Origin: Mahella australiensis 50-1 BON
Lineage (GTDB): Bacteria > Bacillota > Clostridia > Mahellales > Mahellaceae
Length of the DNA: 64,000 nucleotides
Direction of reading: 5' to 3'
Assembly: GCF_000213255.1 (NCBI RefSeq)
Contig: NC_015520.1
Location: 1,942,001-2,006,000 of the forward strand
Below, piece after piece: positions 28,399 through 37,207 of the stretch. Below the pieces are notes generated by a model. That model was not told the DNA's origin. It saw only the letters and a program-made list of their open reading frames with translations, and made no database searches. The stretch's first letter is position 1, and every line of letters begins with the position of its first letter. The position numbers were made by a program, and so were the translations under genes.

Positions 28399-29076
28399 TT
28401 ACTGTTCCCAAGGAACGTGTAAAAATATTTTTATAGGCATGGCCTTGTCTTTATATTCATCCGGCAGCTGCTTTAAGACATCGGGCAAACCACATATTTT
28501 AACGACCGGTACACCAGCTTGTCGCGATAGATCTTCTACTAAAGCCTGCCCATACATTATATCATATATTGTGGTTTCTGAAGATAAATTCGTATTATTA
28601 ATAAGGCCGGTTACTTTTAACCCTGATGTTTGCTCAATAGAATGCAACAAATTGCCGACAGCCGATATATCGGCTGAAAGCGGTCTTCTAGCGTTTATTA
28701 CATACAACATATCGTATGTACCATCGCTTATATGGTCGCGCAGGTTACCCAATATCTTTGCTCCGACCTCATCTCCTCCTATATCCAGTACTACATTAAA
28801 ATTCGTATTATCAAAGGCGCTGTAGACAGAGGCTGGAATAGATGGTACGTCCAACGCCGTACCGGCAAAATTCGGCGCTATAACCTTTATTTCGTTTTGT
28901 TCCAGATAATCCTTTACCTCCACCGTCCTAAAAAATGGATTTACTATATCCAGATCGACTATCATGGTTTTTAATCCCCGCCTTTGCAGGCCCAAAGCAT
29001 AGTTTATAGATATCTCGGTCTTGCCGCTGCCAAAATGCCCTACGAATATGTTTATACGCTTGTCTGATAACATCAT
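28399..29076 (-). CDS. P-loop ATPase of unknown role next to the kor operon
   Basis: The 225-residue protein begins with a Walker A-like GHFGSGKTE at residue 13 and has DLDIVNPFFR near 42 and LDIGGDE near 97, in the manner of MinD/ParA-like or CobQ-like P-loop NTPases. I do not recognise a named family. It overlaps the cdaR stop codon by four bases and precedes korD by 17 bases, so it is co-transcribed with both. It could assist cofactor or Fe-S insertion into the oxidoreductase, but that is guesswork. Confidence 0.7.
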   Translation of the reverse strand: MMLSDKRINIFVGHFGSGKTEISINYALGLQRRGLKTMIVDLDIVNPFFRTVEVKDYLEQNEIKVIAPNFAGTALDVPSIPASVYSAFDNTNFNVVLDIGGDEVGAKILGNLRDHISDGTYDMLYVINARRPLSADISAVGNLLHSIEQTSGLKVTGLINNTNLSSETTIYDIMYGQALVEDLSRQAGVPVVKICGLPDVLKQLPDEYKDKAMPIKIFLHVPWEQ

Positions 29077-30287
29077 TTTAACAACACCGACACCGGCTGT
29101 GGTTCCACTTTTATAAGCTCGATACCTTTCGGCAATACTATAGTAGGTGTTACATCATAGCGCCCGCGGCTCATACCTTTAGCATTAACCACTACTTTTA
29201 TATCGCTTGGCTTTAGGTTTTTTATAAGACTATACGGTCCTTTTACTGATAACGTTATACTACGCGGTTTATCGCCTACTTCAAGGTCTTCTGCCAAATT
29301 TTCTATTACTAAATCTGTCACAGCTACCTTCCCCTGTACATCTTGTTCTTTTACAGTTATATCAACCATGACGGGTTCCCCTTCTATGACCTCAATGCCG
29401 TCGAGCGATATCAATTGTGCCTTAACAGTACTGGTGGCTTGAACCTTGGATAGATCAATGGGTTCGGTTTCGATTACCGTCACCTTCGAAATATCATCGT
29501 CGGAACCAGCTACAGTCACATTACTAGGTTGAGCTGCAATGCTAACTATTTCCAAGCCATCAGGCAATTTTCCCGACGTATTTACTTTTACAGGTACGGC
29601 CTTAACAGCCCTTATCTTTTGATAAACCCTTACAAAATCAGCGCTCAAATTGAGGTCGTCTGTTATCTGTTTTTCCCGTTCATCATAAAGTATAATTGGC
29701 AATGAACGCGTTATATCGTATTTAGCCTCAGTTACATCCATCCGCACCACTGCCGAACGCACCTTGGAAACCAGGCTGCGCGGTCCGGTAACTATAATCT
29801 CATCCGGCACCAGCTCGGCTTCAAGCACCCTATGATTCACTGCTGGTTGACCCTCTAACTTCAATTCTACAGGCAATTGATTGTTCACTATATCTTCCAC
29901 CTCTACTTCAATATAGGGTGGGGAAATATCGATTATATTTATATTGCTCGGAACATTTATGACTTTAACCGGTATTCGCTGCTTGCCGCTACTATTTATC
30001 GAACCTATATCGGCTACAGCCCTTATATCATATGGTTTAAAAGCGGCCACATCGCTACGGCGTCCTTCTATTTTTACGCTTACTTCTTGTATATCTGTAT
30101 TCATGCGTATGAGATTTTTGTTTTTTAAAACCGACTCATTTTGTATCTCAACCGGTATATTACGTATGGTTCGCGCTATATTGGGATTTTGATCGCTGGC
30201 AACGTAAGTCCAAAGTATTATAGCAAATACTATAGATATTATTTTTTGCGGTAAATTACTTTTCATCGTCGCCCATATTTTGTCCAT
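29073..30287 (-). CDS. cdaR: YbbR-domain protein, diadenylate cyclase regulator
   Basis: I set the start at ATG 30287, seven bases after GGAGGG; a longer frame to 30350 lies inside cdaA. The 404-residue protein has one N-terminal membrane anchor (IISIVFAIILWTYVAS) and four extracytoplasmic YbbR repeats, recognisable by recurring RxIPVxI and DIxPxxIEV patterns. CdaR binds and modulates the diadenylate cyclase CdaA encoded immediately upstream. In many Firmicutes glmM follows; here it does not. Confidence 0.9.
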   Translation of the reverse strand: MDKIWATMKSNLPQKIISIVFAIILWTYVASDQNPNIARTIRNIPVEIQNESVLKNKNLIRMNTDIQEVSVKIEGRRSDVAAFKPYDIRAVADIGSINSSGKQRIPVKVINVPSNINIIDISPPYIEVEVEDIVNNQLPVELKLEGQPAVNHRVLEAELVPDEIIVTGPRSLVSKVRSAVVRMDVTEAKYDITRSLPIILYDEREKQITDDLNLSADFVRVYQKIRAVKAVPVKVNTSGKLPDGLEIVSIAAQPSNVTVAGSDDDISKVTVIETEPIDLSKVQATSTVKAQLISLDGIEVIEGEPVMVDITVKEQDVQGKVAVTDLVIENLAEDLEVGDKPRSITLSVKGPYSLIKNLKPSDIKVVVNAKGMSRGRYDVTPTIVLPKGIELIKVEPQPVSVLLK

Positions 30288-31119
30288 GCTTTTCCCTCCA
30301 TTCCCTCCATATGCGCCAATTGAAAGCTTTTGTTTCGTGACTCGGAGCATACATTTGAACCAATACGTCCCTTAACATTTTGGAATCCAGATATCGGGTA
30401 AGCTTACCTTCACGCGCAATAGATATAACGCCGGTCTCCTCCGAAACCACTATAGCTAATGCATCGCTGACCTCTGAGACACCTATCGCCGCTCTATGAC
30501 GTGTACCGAGCTGTTTGTTTATATCCTGCCTATCAGTCAATGGCAAAAAACATCCCGCCGCTATTACGCGATCATCTTTTATAATAACAGCACCATCGTG
30601 TAAAGGCGTGTTAGGCACAAATATGTTACTCAACAGTTCGGATGAGACTTTCCCATCCACCCTGATACCTGTTTCTATGATCTCATTCAGGCCCGTTTTG
30701 CCTGCTATGATAATGAGTGCTCCTATTTTATCCTTGGATAAACTCTGCACGGTTTTGACTATTTCTTCTATAGTATCACCATAATCGTTCTCACTGGGCA
30801 TAAACGACGAAATGTTTATAAGCCCAGCTCGACCTATGTGCTCCAACGCCCTTCTGAGCTCGGGCTGAAATACTATAAGCAGGGCTATAACACCGACAGT
30901 CATAGCATTTCTAAGTAACCAGTTTACAGTATTAAGCCCCAACCATTCGCTTAATTGGGTGGATATTAGCAATATAACGAGGCCCTTGAGCACCTGCTCC
31001 GCCCTCGTTTCTTTTATGAGCATAAGTATCCTATATGCTATATAGGCTATTATCAATATATCTATAAGGTCTCTTATGCGAAATAATGATACCGCATTTA
31101 AGACTTGTTGCCACATCAT
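30256..31119 (-). CDS. cdaA: Diadenylate cyclase
   Basis: The 287-residue membrane enzyme makes c-di-AMP from two ATP. It has three N-terminal transmembrane segments (1-100) and a DAC domain with the catalytic motifs LHDGAVII near residue 172 and GTRHRAAIG near 205. c-di-AMP controls potassium, osmolyte and wall homeostasis. The gene overlaps cdaR by 32 bases and follows a leader of about 170 bases. Confidence 0.95.
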   Translation of the reverse strand: MMWQQVLNAVSLFRIRDLIDILIIAYIAYRILMLIKETRAEQVLKGLVILLISTQLSEWLGLNTVNWLLRNAMTVGVIALLIVFQPELRRALEHIGRAGLINISSFMPSENDYGDTIEEIVKTVQSLSKDKIGALIIIAGKTGLNEIIETGIRVDGKVSSELLSNIFVPNTPLHDGAVIIKDDRVIAAGCFLPLTDRQDINKQLGTRHRAAIGVSEVSDALAIVVSEETGVISIAREGKLTRYLDSKMLRDVLVQMYAPSHETKAFNWRIWREWREKHGQNMGDDEK

Positions 31120-31295
31120 AACACCTCATACTAATTGCAGGTACTATATACACTTTAATCTAGGATATACCAAAATAGGCATATATACGGTATAAACTGC
31201 GCGATGCAATCCAAGATATCACCGTTTGCTTCAAAAGCCCATTCGCCACAATCAAAGCATACACACTATAACAGCGATCCAACCGTTCTGCTACT

Positions 31296-31324
31296 ATTAT
31301 AATATATATATCCTTTTTGAGCAA
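31296..31324 (-). promoter_or_regulatory. Promoter of the cdaA-cdaR transcript
   Basis: TTGCTC (31319-31324), 17 bases, then TATAAT (31296-31301) on the minus strand. The start near 31289 leaves an untranslated leader of about 170 bases before cdaA, in which I recognise no known riboswitch. Confidence 0.6.
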
Positions 31325-31325
31325 G

Positions 31326-33134
31326 TTAGATACGATATTCTTCAAGCTGTTCTTTGAAACTGGCCGTGAGCTCCTCAAGCTGATTTATATAGTCCATCAA
31401 TTCCTTTATCTTATTGGAATATGTAGTAACATTAGCGCTCATTTCTTCTGAAGAGGCAGAATTTTGCTCGGCTATAGCAGCTAACGATTGTATATTATCA
31501 AAAACCTTGCTTAACTGTTTGGTCTCGTTAAACAACCTATCTACTAAAGAAGCAATCTGCTGCGATACAGCCTGTATATTATCGGCGGCGTTCATAGTAT
31601 CGCTGGAAGCATCTTGCAGCAACTCATTGCTTTCATCGATCTGATGAAATTGAGCGGCGATCTGCTCTGCCAGGTTATTGATCTGTTGCACAAACAGTTG
31701 TAAACTGCTGCTTATGCTTTGAGCCGAACGCTTGGATGTTTCCGCCAATTTCCTAACCTCTCCGGCAACCACAGCAAAACCCTTGCCGGCTTCCCCCGCC
31801 CTTGCCGCTTCTATAGAAGCATTCAATGATAATAAGTTAATTTTCTCGGCTATATCCTCTACAGCAGCGCTTATCTGTAATATATCATCGGCACTTTGAA
31901 CCAAATTCGCACTTTGTTCGTTCACCGCTGAGAAATTATCCTTTACTTCCACCAATACATCCGATACATGACGAACATTTTGCGATGAAGTCTGAATGTT
32001 TTCTACGGCCCTCTCCAATTGTTCTCTACTGTTCTCTTCTTGTTCAGCCAATTGGTTTATATCCCTTATATCGTTATCCAATATACCAACGGCATTAACC
32101 GTTTCGTCGGCTTGGTAAACCGCTCCGTTGGCTACGTCCTGCACTACATCCGATATAGTATCGGAAACGCCTTTCATATCCATGGCTATATCAGAGAAGT
32201 TCCTGGCGAAATTATACATATCATCAGTACCGCCCTTTAAGAATACCATATCTTTGGTTATATTAGATTTAACTGTATTTATTTTATCCATTAAGCGCTG
32301 AAAATTATCATGGCTATGCAACAACACAGCATGGCTGAAATCCAGTTGTGCTAATTTATCCATCTCATCTTCTATGAGTTTCATAGGACCCATCACTATA
32401 CGTGAAACTATGTAACCTATTACTGCCATAACAATCCCATACATAACCCTTTGCCCAACAGATAACCCGGGAAATAACCATGATGTAGCAAAAGTTGCTA
32501 TACCTGTAATAAACCCTGATTTGAGATTTACGTCATTGAATATCCCAAATGAAAGGAAACGGCTTATATTATATGATTTTATCTCTTCATAGTTCTTTTG
32601 GAATTTCAACCTAACCTTCATATAATGTAGATCATTCCTTTTGCCAGTTTCTATTATATTGAAGTCCAATTGTTCATTAAAGAAAGCGGCGCTGCCTTCT
32701 AATAAGCCCAGAAAATAATCGAACAATCCTCTTTTAGATATATACTCCATATCAATCTGATCCGGCGTTATCTCTGTACATATTAGACGCGGAGGTTTGG
32801 CACCTCGTATCATCTTAGTCAACTGGGCATGGACGGCATCCATCATCAGTAAAAAGCCCTTTAAGCTGCTGCGTTCGAAATACGATGGAAACCATTTGGA
32901 AAATGTGTATATATTATGACGCCCTAAATCGCGCCACACATTTGCGGGCTCTCTGCCCACATCATGGGCTACATGCTCTATGATCGCCTTGGCTTGCTCA
33001 TCAGCTATATCATCCAAAGGAGCTATGATCCTATTTGCATCCCAGCCAAGCCGCTCTAAAGCAGCGTTTACGGCGTCTTCACCGTATAATTCCCTTAGCG
33101 TGGATATCCACGTAGATACGACAGTACCCTTCAT
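31326..33134 (-). CDS. H-NOX (haem) methyl-accepting chemotaxis protein
   Basis: From ATG 33134 the 602-residue protein begins with a complete H-NOX domain (1-185), colinear with the Thermoanaerobacter O2-binding H-NOX. It has haem ligand His102 (DAVHAQL), haem-propionate motif Tyr131-Ser133-Arg135 (YISKR), Pro115, and the distal pocket residues Trp9, Asn74 and Tyr140. Two close membrane segments follow (about 205-250), then a methyl-accepting signalling domain with tip [21 protein letters not shown] infer an oxygen (possibly NO) chemoreceptor. Longer upstream starts (33149, 33212) would add residues foreign to the family. Confidence 0.92.
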   Translation of the reverse strand: MKGTVVSTWISTLRELYGEDAVNAALERLGWDANRIIAPLDDIADEQAKAIIEHVAHDVGREPANVWRDLGRHNIYTFSKWFPSYFERSSLKGFLLMMDAVHAQLTKMIRGAKPPRLICTEITPDQIDMEYISKRGLFDYFLGLLEGSAAFFNEQLDFNIIETGKRNDLHYMKVRLKFQKNYEEIKSYNISRFLSFGIFNDVNLKSGFITGIATFATSWLFPGLSVGQRVMYGIVMAVIGYIVSRIVMGPMKLIEDEMDKLAQLDFSHAVLLHSHDNFQRLMDKINTVKSNITKDMVFLKGGTDDMYNFARNFSDIAMDMKGVSDTISDVVQDVANGAVYQADETVNAVGILDNDIRDINQLAEQEENSREQLERAVENIQTSSQNVRHVSDVLVEVKDNFSAVNEQSANLVQSADDILQISAAVEDIAEKINLLSLNASIEAARAGEAGKGFAVVAGEVRKLAETSKRSAQSISSSLQLFVQQINNLAEQIAAQFHQIDESNELLQDASSDTMNAADNIQAVSQQIASLVDRLFNETKQLSKVFDNIQSLAAIAEQNSASSEEMSANVTTYSNKIKELMDYINQLEELTASFKEQLEEYRI

Positions 33135-33142
33135 ATTATTGA

Positions 33143-33163
33143 GGCACATAAAACGTATGTGCC
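33143..33163 (-). promoter_or_regulatory. Hairpin between Shine-Dalgarno and start of the H-NOX receptor
   Basis: GGCACATA and TATGTGCC form a perfect 8-bp stem around five bases, located between GAGGAGGG (33167-33174) and the ATG at 33134. Looped out, it would bring the site to about 12 bases from the start codon. It may tune translation. Confidence 0.55.
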
Positions 33164-33234
33164 CTTCCCTCCTCTTTTGAATTTTATTGATTGCCTGCAG
33201 GTTTTGTTTCAAAGCGAAGAACCTTTATTAATAA

Positions 33235-33262
33235 TTATCGGTTAAAAAGATATGTTTCATTA
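33235..33262 (-). promoter_or_regulatory. Candidate sigma-D (motility) promoter of the H-NOX receptor
   Basis: ACCGATAA (33235-33242) matches the sigma-D -10 GCCGATAA at seven of eight bases, with TAAT sixteen bases upstream (33259-33262) against TAAA. Position and gene type agree with chemotaxis control, but the match is short. Confidence 0.45.
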
Positions 33263-33338
33263 TATCTACAATATGTATAATGCATATCAAAAGCCCAAGA
33301 TAAAAAAGTCGACCGACCATACGATCAATCGATTTCAA

Positions 33339-33689
33339 TCATAATTCTATAAGGCCAAAGCTTATCTGTAATGCTTCGTCCACTTTTTTCATAGTCTCAG
33401 CCGAAAGATAGCCTATTTTTTCTCTTAAGCGTTTTTTGTCTATGGTACGTATTTGTTCTAAGAGTATTACGGAATCTTTAGGTAAACCGTAATCAGAAGC
33501 GCTTATTTCCACATGCGTGGGCAATTTCGCTTTATTGATCTGCGATGTTATGGCTGCTACTATGACAGTAGGGCTATATTTATTACCTATATCGTTCTGC
33601 ACTACCAACACCGGCCGAACTCCGCCCTGCTCGGAACCAACCACAGGGCTTAGATCGGCATAAAACAAATCTCCTCGCTTTACAATCAT
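33339..33689 (-). CDS. ndoA: Type II toxin EndoA (MazF family mRNA interferase)
   Basis: The 116-residue protein has the EndoA/MazF pattern: [20 protein letters not shown] at the start, [24 protein letters not shown] and [10 protein letters not shown]. It cleaves single-stranded RNA at specific short sites and is neutralised by the antitoxin encoded just upstream. Length equals that of Bacillus EndoA. The gene starts nine bases after the antitoxin stop with a GGAGAG site. Confidence 0.93.
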   Translation of the reverse strand: MIVKRGDLFYADLSPVVGSEQGGVRPVLVVQNDIGNKYSPTVIVAAITSQINKAKLPTHVEISASDYGLPKDSVILLEQIRTIDKKRLREKIGYLSAETMKKVDEALQISFGLIEL

Positions 33690-33697
33690 CTAATTTT

Positions 33698-33970
33698 TCA
33701 CTCTCCGCCAATAAAGCTTTCATACGCGTTAAGGGCATAATTGTCGGCCTTGACACCGATCTCGGCCATATCCTCATTTATCCTGGCCATATCCTGATAA
33801 CCCTTAATCATTTGCTCTTTTATCTCTATCTTCTGCCTTTCTCTTATATAAAGCTTCATAGCTTCTCTTATAAATTCACTTCTGTTCTTCTTCTCCATAG
33901 CCACAATCTCGTCTACCTCTTTCAATAGACTATCGGGCAGGCTAACTAGTATCTTTTTGGAAACCGACAT
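33698..33970 (-). CDS. ndoAI: EndoA antitoxin, ribbon-helix-helix (CopG type)
   Basis: The 90-residue protein has an N-terminal ribbon-helix-helix (KKILVSLPDSLLKEVDEIVAMEKKN, then RSEFIREAMKLYI), which binds DNA, and a C-terminal tail that would block the toxin. It starts after GAGGAGG and is co-transcribed with the toxin from a clear promoter upstream. Autoregulation by the pair is known for the family. Confidence 0.9.
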   Translation of the reverse strand: MSVSKKILVSLPDSLLKEVDEIVAMEKKNRSEFIREAMKLYIRERQKIEIKEQMIKGYQDMARINEDMAEIGVKADNYALNAYESFIGGE

Positions 33971-34019
33971 TTTCAGAACCTCCTCAAAAAATATGTAAGG
34001 AAGAACATAAACACTATGA

Positions 34020-34049
34020 ATTATACTGCATATTTAATCCATAAGTCAA
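34020..34049 (-). promoter_or_regulatory. Promoter of the ndoAI-ndoA toxin-antitoxin operon
   Basis: TTGACT (34044-34049), 18 bases, TATAAT (34020-34025) on the minus strand. The -35 box touches the stop codon of nnr. Confidence 0.7.
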
Positions 34050-35593
34050 TGGTTATAAATGTATTTTATGGCTGCCGGTATCATTTCTATTATGTCTCCG
34101 GCCACCAATCCATGCATTCCTTTGTTCTCAACGGCTTTATCGCCCGCCAACCCATGTATAAATGCACCAATATATGAAGCTTTATCAAAGCACCGATATT
34201 GGCACGCCATAGCTGCTATAACGCCGGTCAGTACATCTCCGCTGCCGGCCGTAGCCATACCTGCATTGCCGGTGCTATTTATATAAGTCCAACCGCTCGG
34301 GCAAGCTGTTACGGTAGCTGCGCCCTTCAGCACCATTACAACATTATGTTGACGAGCAAAATCCCTGGCTATATCAATGCGCTGGCATTGGATCTGCCCA
34401 ATAGGCAGACCGGTCAGACGGCTCATCTCACCCGGGTGTGGTGTCAAAATAATATTACCTTTACTGTTCTTAAGCAAATCTTTTTGTTGAGCGATGGCGT
34501 TTAATCCATCGGCATCTACTATTATAGGTATATCAATAGAGTCGATAATATTCCTCAAAATACAAAAAATTTCATCATAGACCTGCATACCTGGACCTAT
34601 AACCATGACATCGGCTTTTTGTGCCAAGGTAAGTATGTCAGCTAAAGCTTTGGCGGAAATTCTACCCACACCATCATCAGTTACAGGTTTTATCATAACC
34701 TCCTGTGCCGAAGCCGCTGCCGCATTGTATATACCATACGGTACAACCGCAGTAACCATACCCGCTCCACTTCTCATAGCAGCTTTAGCGGCCATGATCG
34801 GCGCGCCGGAAAACCCAACAGAACCTCCTACCACCAGTACGTGACCGTAATCGCCTTTATGACTGTCAGCTTCACGCACAGGCAAAGCTATATCATCGAC
34901 AGTTATGTATCCAGCGCTTATATCCTCATCATCTATAGCAGCCCTCGGTATGCATATATCAGCTATACTCAAACGCCCCACATGCTTTTTACCCGGATAG
35001 ACAATCTGGCCTATTTTGGGCAATACGAACGTTACGGTTTCATCGGCTATCACCGCACATCCGCATACCTCGCCGGTATCACTGTTTATGCCCGACGGCA
35101 TATCGACGGATATCACATAGCCGGATGATTCATTTATGGCGTTTATTACATCGGCAGATAAGTCCGTTACCTCTCCTTTGATACCAGTACCGAATATTGC
35201 ATCGATAATCACGTCGGTATTCTTTATATCGGCGTAAAATTCATGCAAGGCATACTCATCGTCTAATTGCATATAAGGTACGCCCGAATTCTTAATGATA
35301 TTAAAATTTACAGCGGCATCGCCTTTAAATTTAGAAGAATTGGTCAAAAGATAAAGCTTCACGTTTAACCCATGTTGATGAAGATGCCTGGCTACTGCTA
35401 AACCATCGCCTCCATTATTGCCCCCGCCACATACAATGGCAGCGCGACGGTCGTTATGATGTTGAATACGTCTCATCACCCTGTTCACAACAGCCAAAGC
35501 AGCATTTTCCATAAGTACTATACCGGGTATACCGTAACGCTCTATTGCCGTTCTGTCTATAGAGCGCATCTGTTGAGCCATCACAGCTTTCAT
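34046..35593 (-). CDS. nnr: Bifunctional NAD(P)H-hydrate epimerase/dehydratase
   Basis: The 515-residue protein joins an N-terminal YjeF epimerase domain (1-215: GNNGGDGLAVARHLH near 57 and GTGIKGEV near 128) to a C-terminal ADP-dependent dehydratase domain (about 230-510). Motifs in the second domain are GGSVGFSGAPIMAAKAAMRSG, VIGPGM, LTPHPGEMSRL and TAGSGDVLTGVIAA. It repairs damaged, hydrated NADH and NADPH. AGGAG precedes the ATG. Confidence 0.93.
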   Translation of the reverse strand: MKAVMAQQMRSIDRTAIERYGIPGIVLMENAALAVVNRVMRRIQHHNDRRAAIVCGGGNNGGDGLAVARHLHQHGLNVKLYLLTNSSKFKGDAAVNFNIIKNSGVPYMQLDDEYALHEFYADIKNTDVIIDAIFGTGIKGEVTDLSADVINAINESSGYVISVDMPSGINSDTGEVCGCAVIADETVTFVLPKIGQIVYPGKKHVGRLSIADICIPRAAIDDEDISAGYITVDDIALPVREADSHKGDYGHVLVVGGSVGFSGAPIMAAKAAMRSGAGMVTAVVPYGIYNAAAASAQEVMIKPVTDDGVGRISAKALADILTLAQKADVMVIGPGMQVYDEIFCILRNIIDSIDIPIIVDADGLNAIAQQKDLLKNSKGNIILTPHPGEMSRLTGLPIGQIQCQRIDIARDFARQHNVVMVLKGAATVTACPSGWTYINSTGNAGMATAGSGDVLTGVIAAMACQYRCFDKASYIGAFIHGLAGDKAVENKGMHGLVAGDIIEMIPAAIKYIYNH

Positions 35594-35604
35594 ATTATCA
35601 GCTC

Positions 35605-36069
35605 CTATTGTTCTATGGCAGCTATTACTATCTCCATGCTTCCAAAGCGATCCAGATCCATTGGCACGGATATAGCAGGCGTTTTACTGGAGATTTCGAT
35701 GCTATCCCCCGTCAGTATAGTAGGCGGCGTTATGTCTATTTGCAGTCCTTTCTGTGCATATATAGTGCTGGTATTGCCCATCACCATATTGCCTATTTCC
35801 CCTATTGCGCTTACAGCTATCTCATCTAATTCTTTTACTTCCATACCACCCATCATATAAGATGCTATACCCTTTGCATCCTCCTTAGATAGAAGAAAGT
35901 GTACTTGGCCTTTTATCTTACCGGTTATACCTATAATTATTATGAGATCATTTGCCGAAAACGGTGAGGTCCTAAGATATATTTTCCCAACTTTAGGTTC
36001 AATGCCGCAAACCATGGACAACACCATATGTCCTGCTTCTAAAAACGGATTGATATATTCTGCTTTCAT
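35605..36069 (-). CDS. cheX: CheX-type CheY-P phosphatase
   Basis: The 154-residue single-domain protein resembles CheX. It has PFLEAGHMVLSMVCGIEP at the N-terminus and the ExxN catalytic pattern in ELDEIAVSAIGEIGNMVMGN near residue 85. The family dephosphorylates CheY-P and so ends the chemotactic signal. It is near the H-NOX receptor but separated from it by nnr and the toxin pair. Some CheX-like proteins have lost phosphatase activity, so the role is probable rather than proved. Confidence 0.8.
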   Translation of the reverse strand: MKAEYINPFLEAGHMVLSMVCGIEPKVGKIYLRTSPFSANDLIIIIGITGKIKGQVHFLLSKEDAKGIASYMMGGMEVKELDEIAVSAIGEIGNMVMGNTSTIYAQKGLQIDITPPTILTGDSIEISSKTPAISVPMDLDRFGSMEIVIAAIEQ

Positions 36070-36280
36070 CAGTATTTTCTCCCGTACATATAATTATAAA
36101 AATAATGAAATTATCCGTTTCCAATGATACCACATAATTTCATTATGGGCAAGAATTTAATCCAAAATGGGCATATGGTAAATATTGTAACATTAAATAT
36201 GAAAAAAGTAGAACAGTAAAATAAGAGAAAAATGCGGTTATACTTGGGAATAAGCTCAGGTTCTTAATAAACAGGAATAT

Positions 36281-36632
36281 TGGTGGAGGCGAGGGGAATC
36301 GAACCCCTGTCCGAAGATATGGCCTCGACAGTATCTCCGAGCGCAGTGATCGTTTTAATATTCGCCTCATGCATCTCCCGATCACAGGATATGCAATCAG
36401 CTAGCTTCATATAATCCCATCTGCCGCAAAGCTTAGGCAGACTGGTTCCCCGCTACATCGACGCCCGGATCTTACGCTGCGGGAAGCGTAAGTCGGACGT
36501 TAGCTGCATTAAGCAGCTAAAGCTAATTCTGCGTTATTGTCCGCAATTACTTTTTGTTCGGGTTTTATAGTGGTCCCGGCCACTGCTCGCTGCTCTCGAC
36601 ACCATCATCCCCGTCGAAACCAATACGCCCCC
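36281..36632 (-). ncRNA. ssrA: Transfer-messenger RNA (tmRNA)
   Basis: The minus strand starts GGGGGCGTATTGGTTTCGAC and ends with a tRNA-like arm TTCGATTCCCCTCGCCTCCACCA, pairing as an alanyl acceptor stem. The internal reading frame after AAAAAGTAATT encodes ADNNAELALAA then TAA, a typical degradation tag ending LAA. With SmpB, encoded immediately upstream, it rescues stalled ribosomes. Confidence 0.97.
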
Positions 36633-36638
36633 ATGTTA

Positions 36639-37106
36639 TCAATAACGCTGACGCTCTTTAAACTCCTTCTCAATATCGAGCTTGGCGTCGCGTTGTGCTA
36701 TAGCCTCGCGTTTGTCGTATATTTTTTTACCCTTAGCCACTGCCAACGCTATTTTGACCAGACCATTTTTTAAATATACTTCCAAAGGTATAAGCGAATA
36801 ACCCTTTTGCTGCACATATCCTATAAGTTTATTTATCTCGTAGCGATTTAACAGTAACCTTCTGGCACGTTCAGGATCAACGTTAAATATATTACCCTTT
36901 TCATATGGGCTTATATGCATCCCCAATAACCATACCTCACCGTCACGCACTACGGCATAGCTATCCTTTAAATTGAGCTTGCCCATGCGTATGGACTTTA
37001 CCTCTGTACCTGTCAGTGCGATACCAGCCTCATATACTTCTTCTATGAAGTAATCGTGGCGGGCCTTTTTATTCTGAGCCACTGTTTTAACGCCTTTATC
37101 GTTCAT
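36639..37106 (-). CDS. smpB: SsrA-binding protein SmpB
   Basis: The 155-residue protein has the SmpB landmarks [12 protein letters not shown] near residue 12, [14 protein letters not shown] near 28, [12 protein letters not shown] near 61 and the C-terminal [16 protein letters not shown] tail that enters the ribosome. It delivers tmRNA to stalled ribosomes and lies six bases from the tmRNA gene, the classical arrangement. It has its own strong promoter upstream. Confidence 0.97.
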   Translation of the reverse strand: MNDKGVKTVAQNKKARHDYFIEEVYEAGIALTGTEVKSIRMGKLNLKDSYAVVRDGEVWLLGMHISPYEKGNIFNVDPERARRLLLNRYEINKLIGYVQQKGYSLIPLEVYLKNGLVKIALAVAKGKKIYDKREAIAQRDAKLDIEKEFKERQRY

Positions 37107-37120
37107 CGATCATACCTTCC

Positions 37121-37150
37121 TCTTTAGGAAACAGAACCCTACCTGCATAG
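37121..37150 (-). promoter_or_regulatory. Leader hairpin of smpB
   Basis: In the smpB leader, CCCTATCTG and CAGGTAGGG form a nine-pair stem (one G-U) just upstream of the GAGGAAGG ribosome site. No U-run follows, so it is not a terminator. Role unknown. Coordinates are approximate. Confidence 0.4.
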
Positions 37151-37176
37151 CACAGATAGGGCTAATTCCTATTATT

Positions 37177-37204
37177 ATTATACACTTTTAATGCACAATG
37201 TCAA
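37177..37204 (-). promoter_or_regulatory. Sigma-A promoter of smpB-ssrA
   Basis: TTGACA (37199-37204), 16 bases, TATAAT (37177-37182): a consensus promoter placed directly after the spoIVA stop codon. Confidence 0.8.
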
Positions 37205-37207
37205 GGG

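Noticed and set aside
31197-31245. Resemblance to element 1 (GCTTCAAAAGCCC and ACTGCGC)
   Set aside because: A 13-base exact match is expected by chance about once in a window of this size.
31160-31378. 72-codon frame upstream of cdaA
   Set aside because: It starts inside the chemoreceptor gene and occupies the cdaA promoter and leader; no ribosome site.
36143-36385. 80-codon hydrophobic frame
   Set aside because: Its first half is the 3' part of tmRNA.
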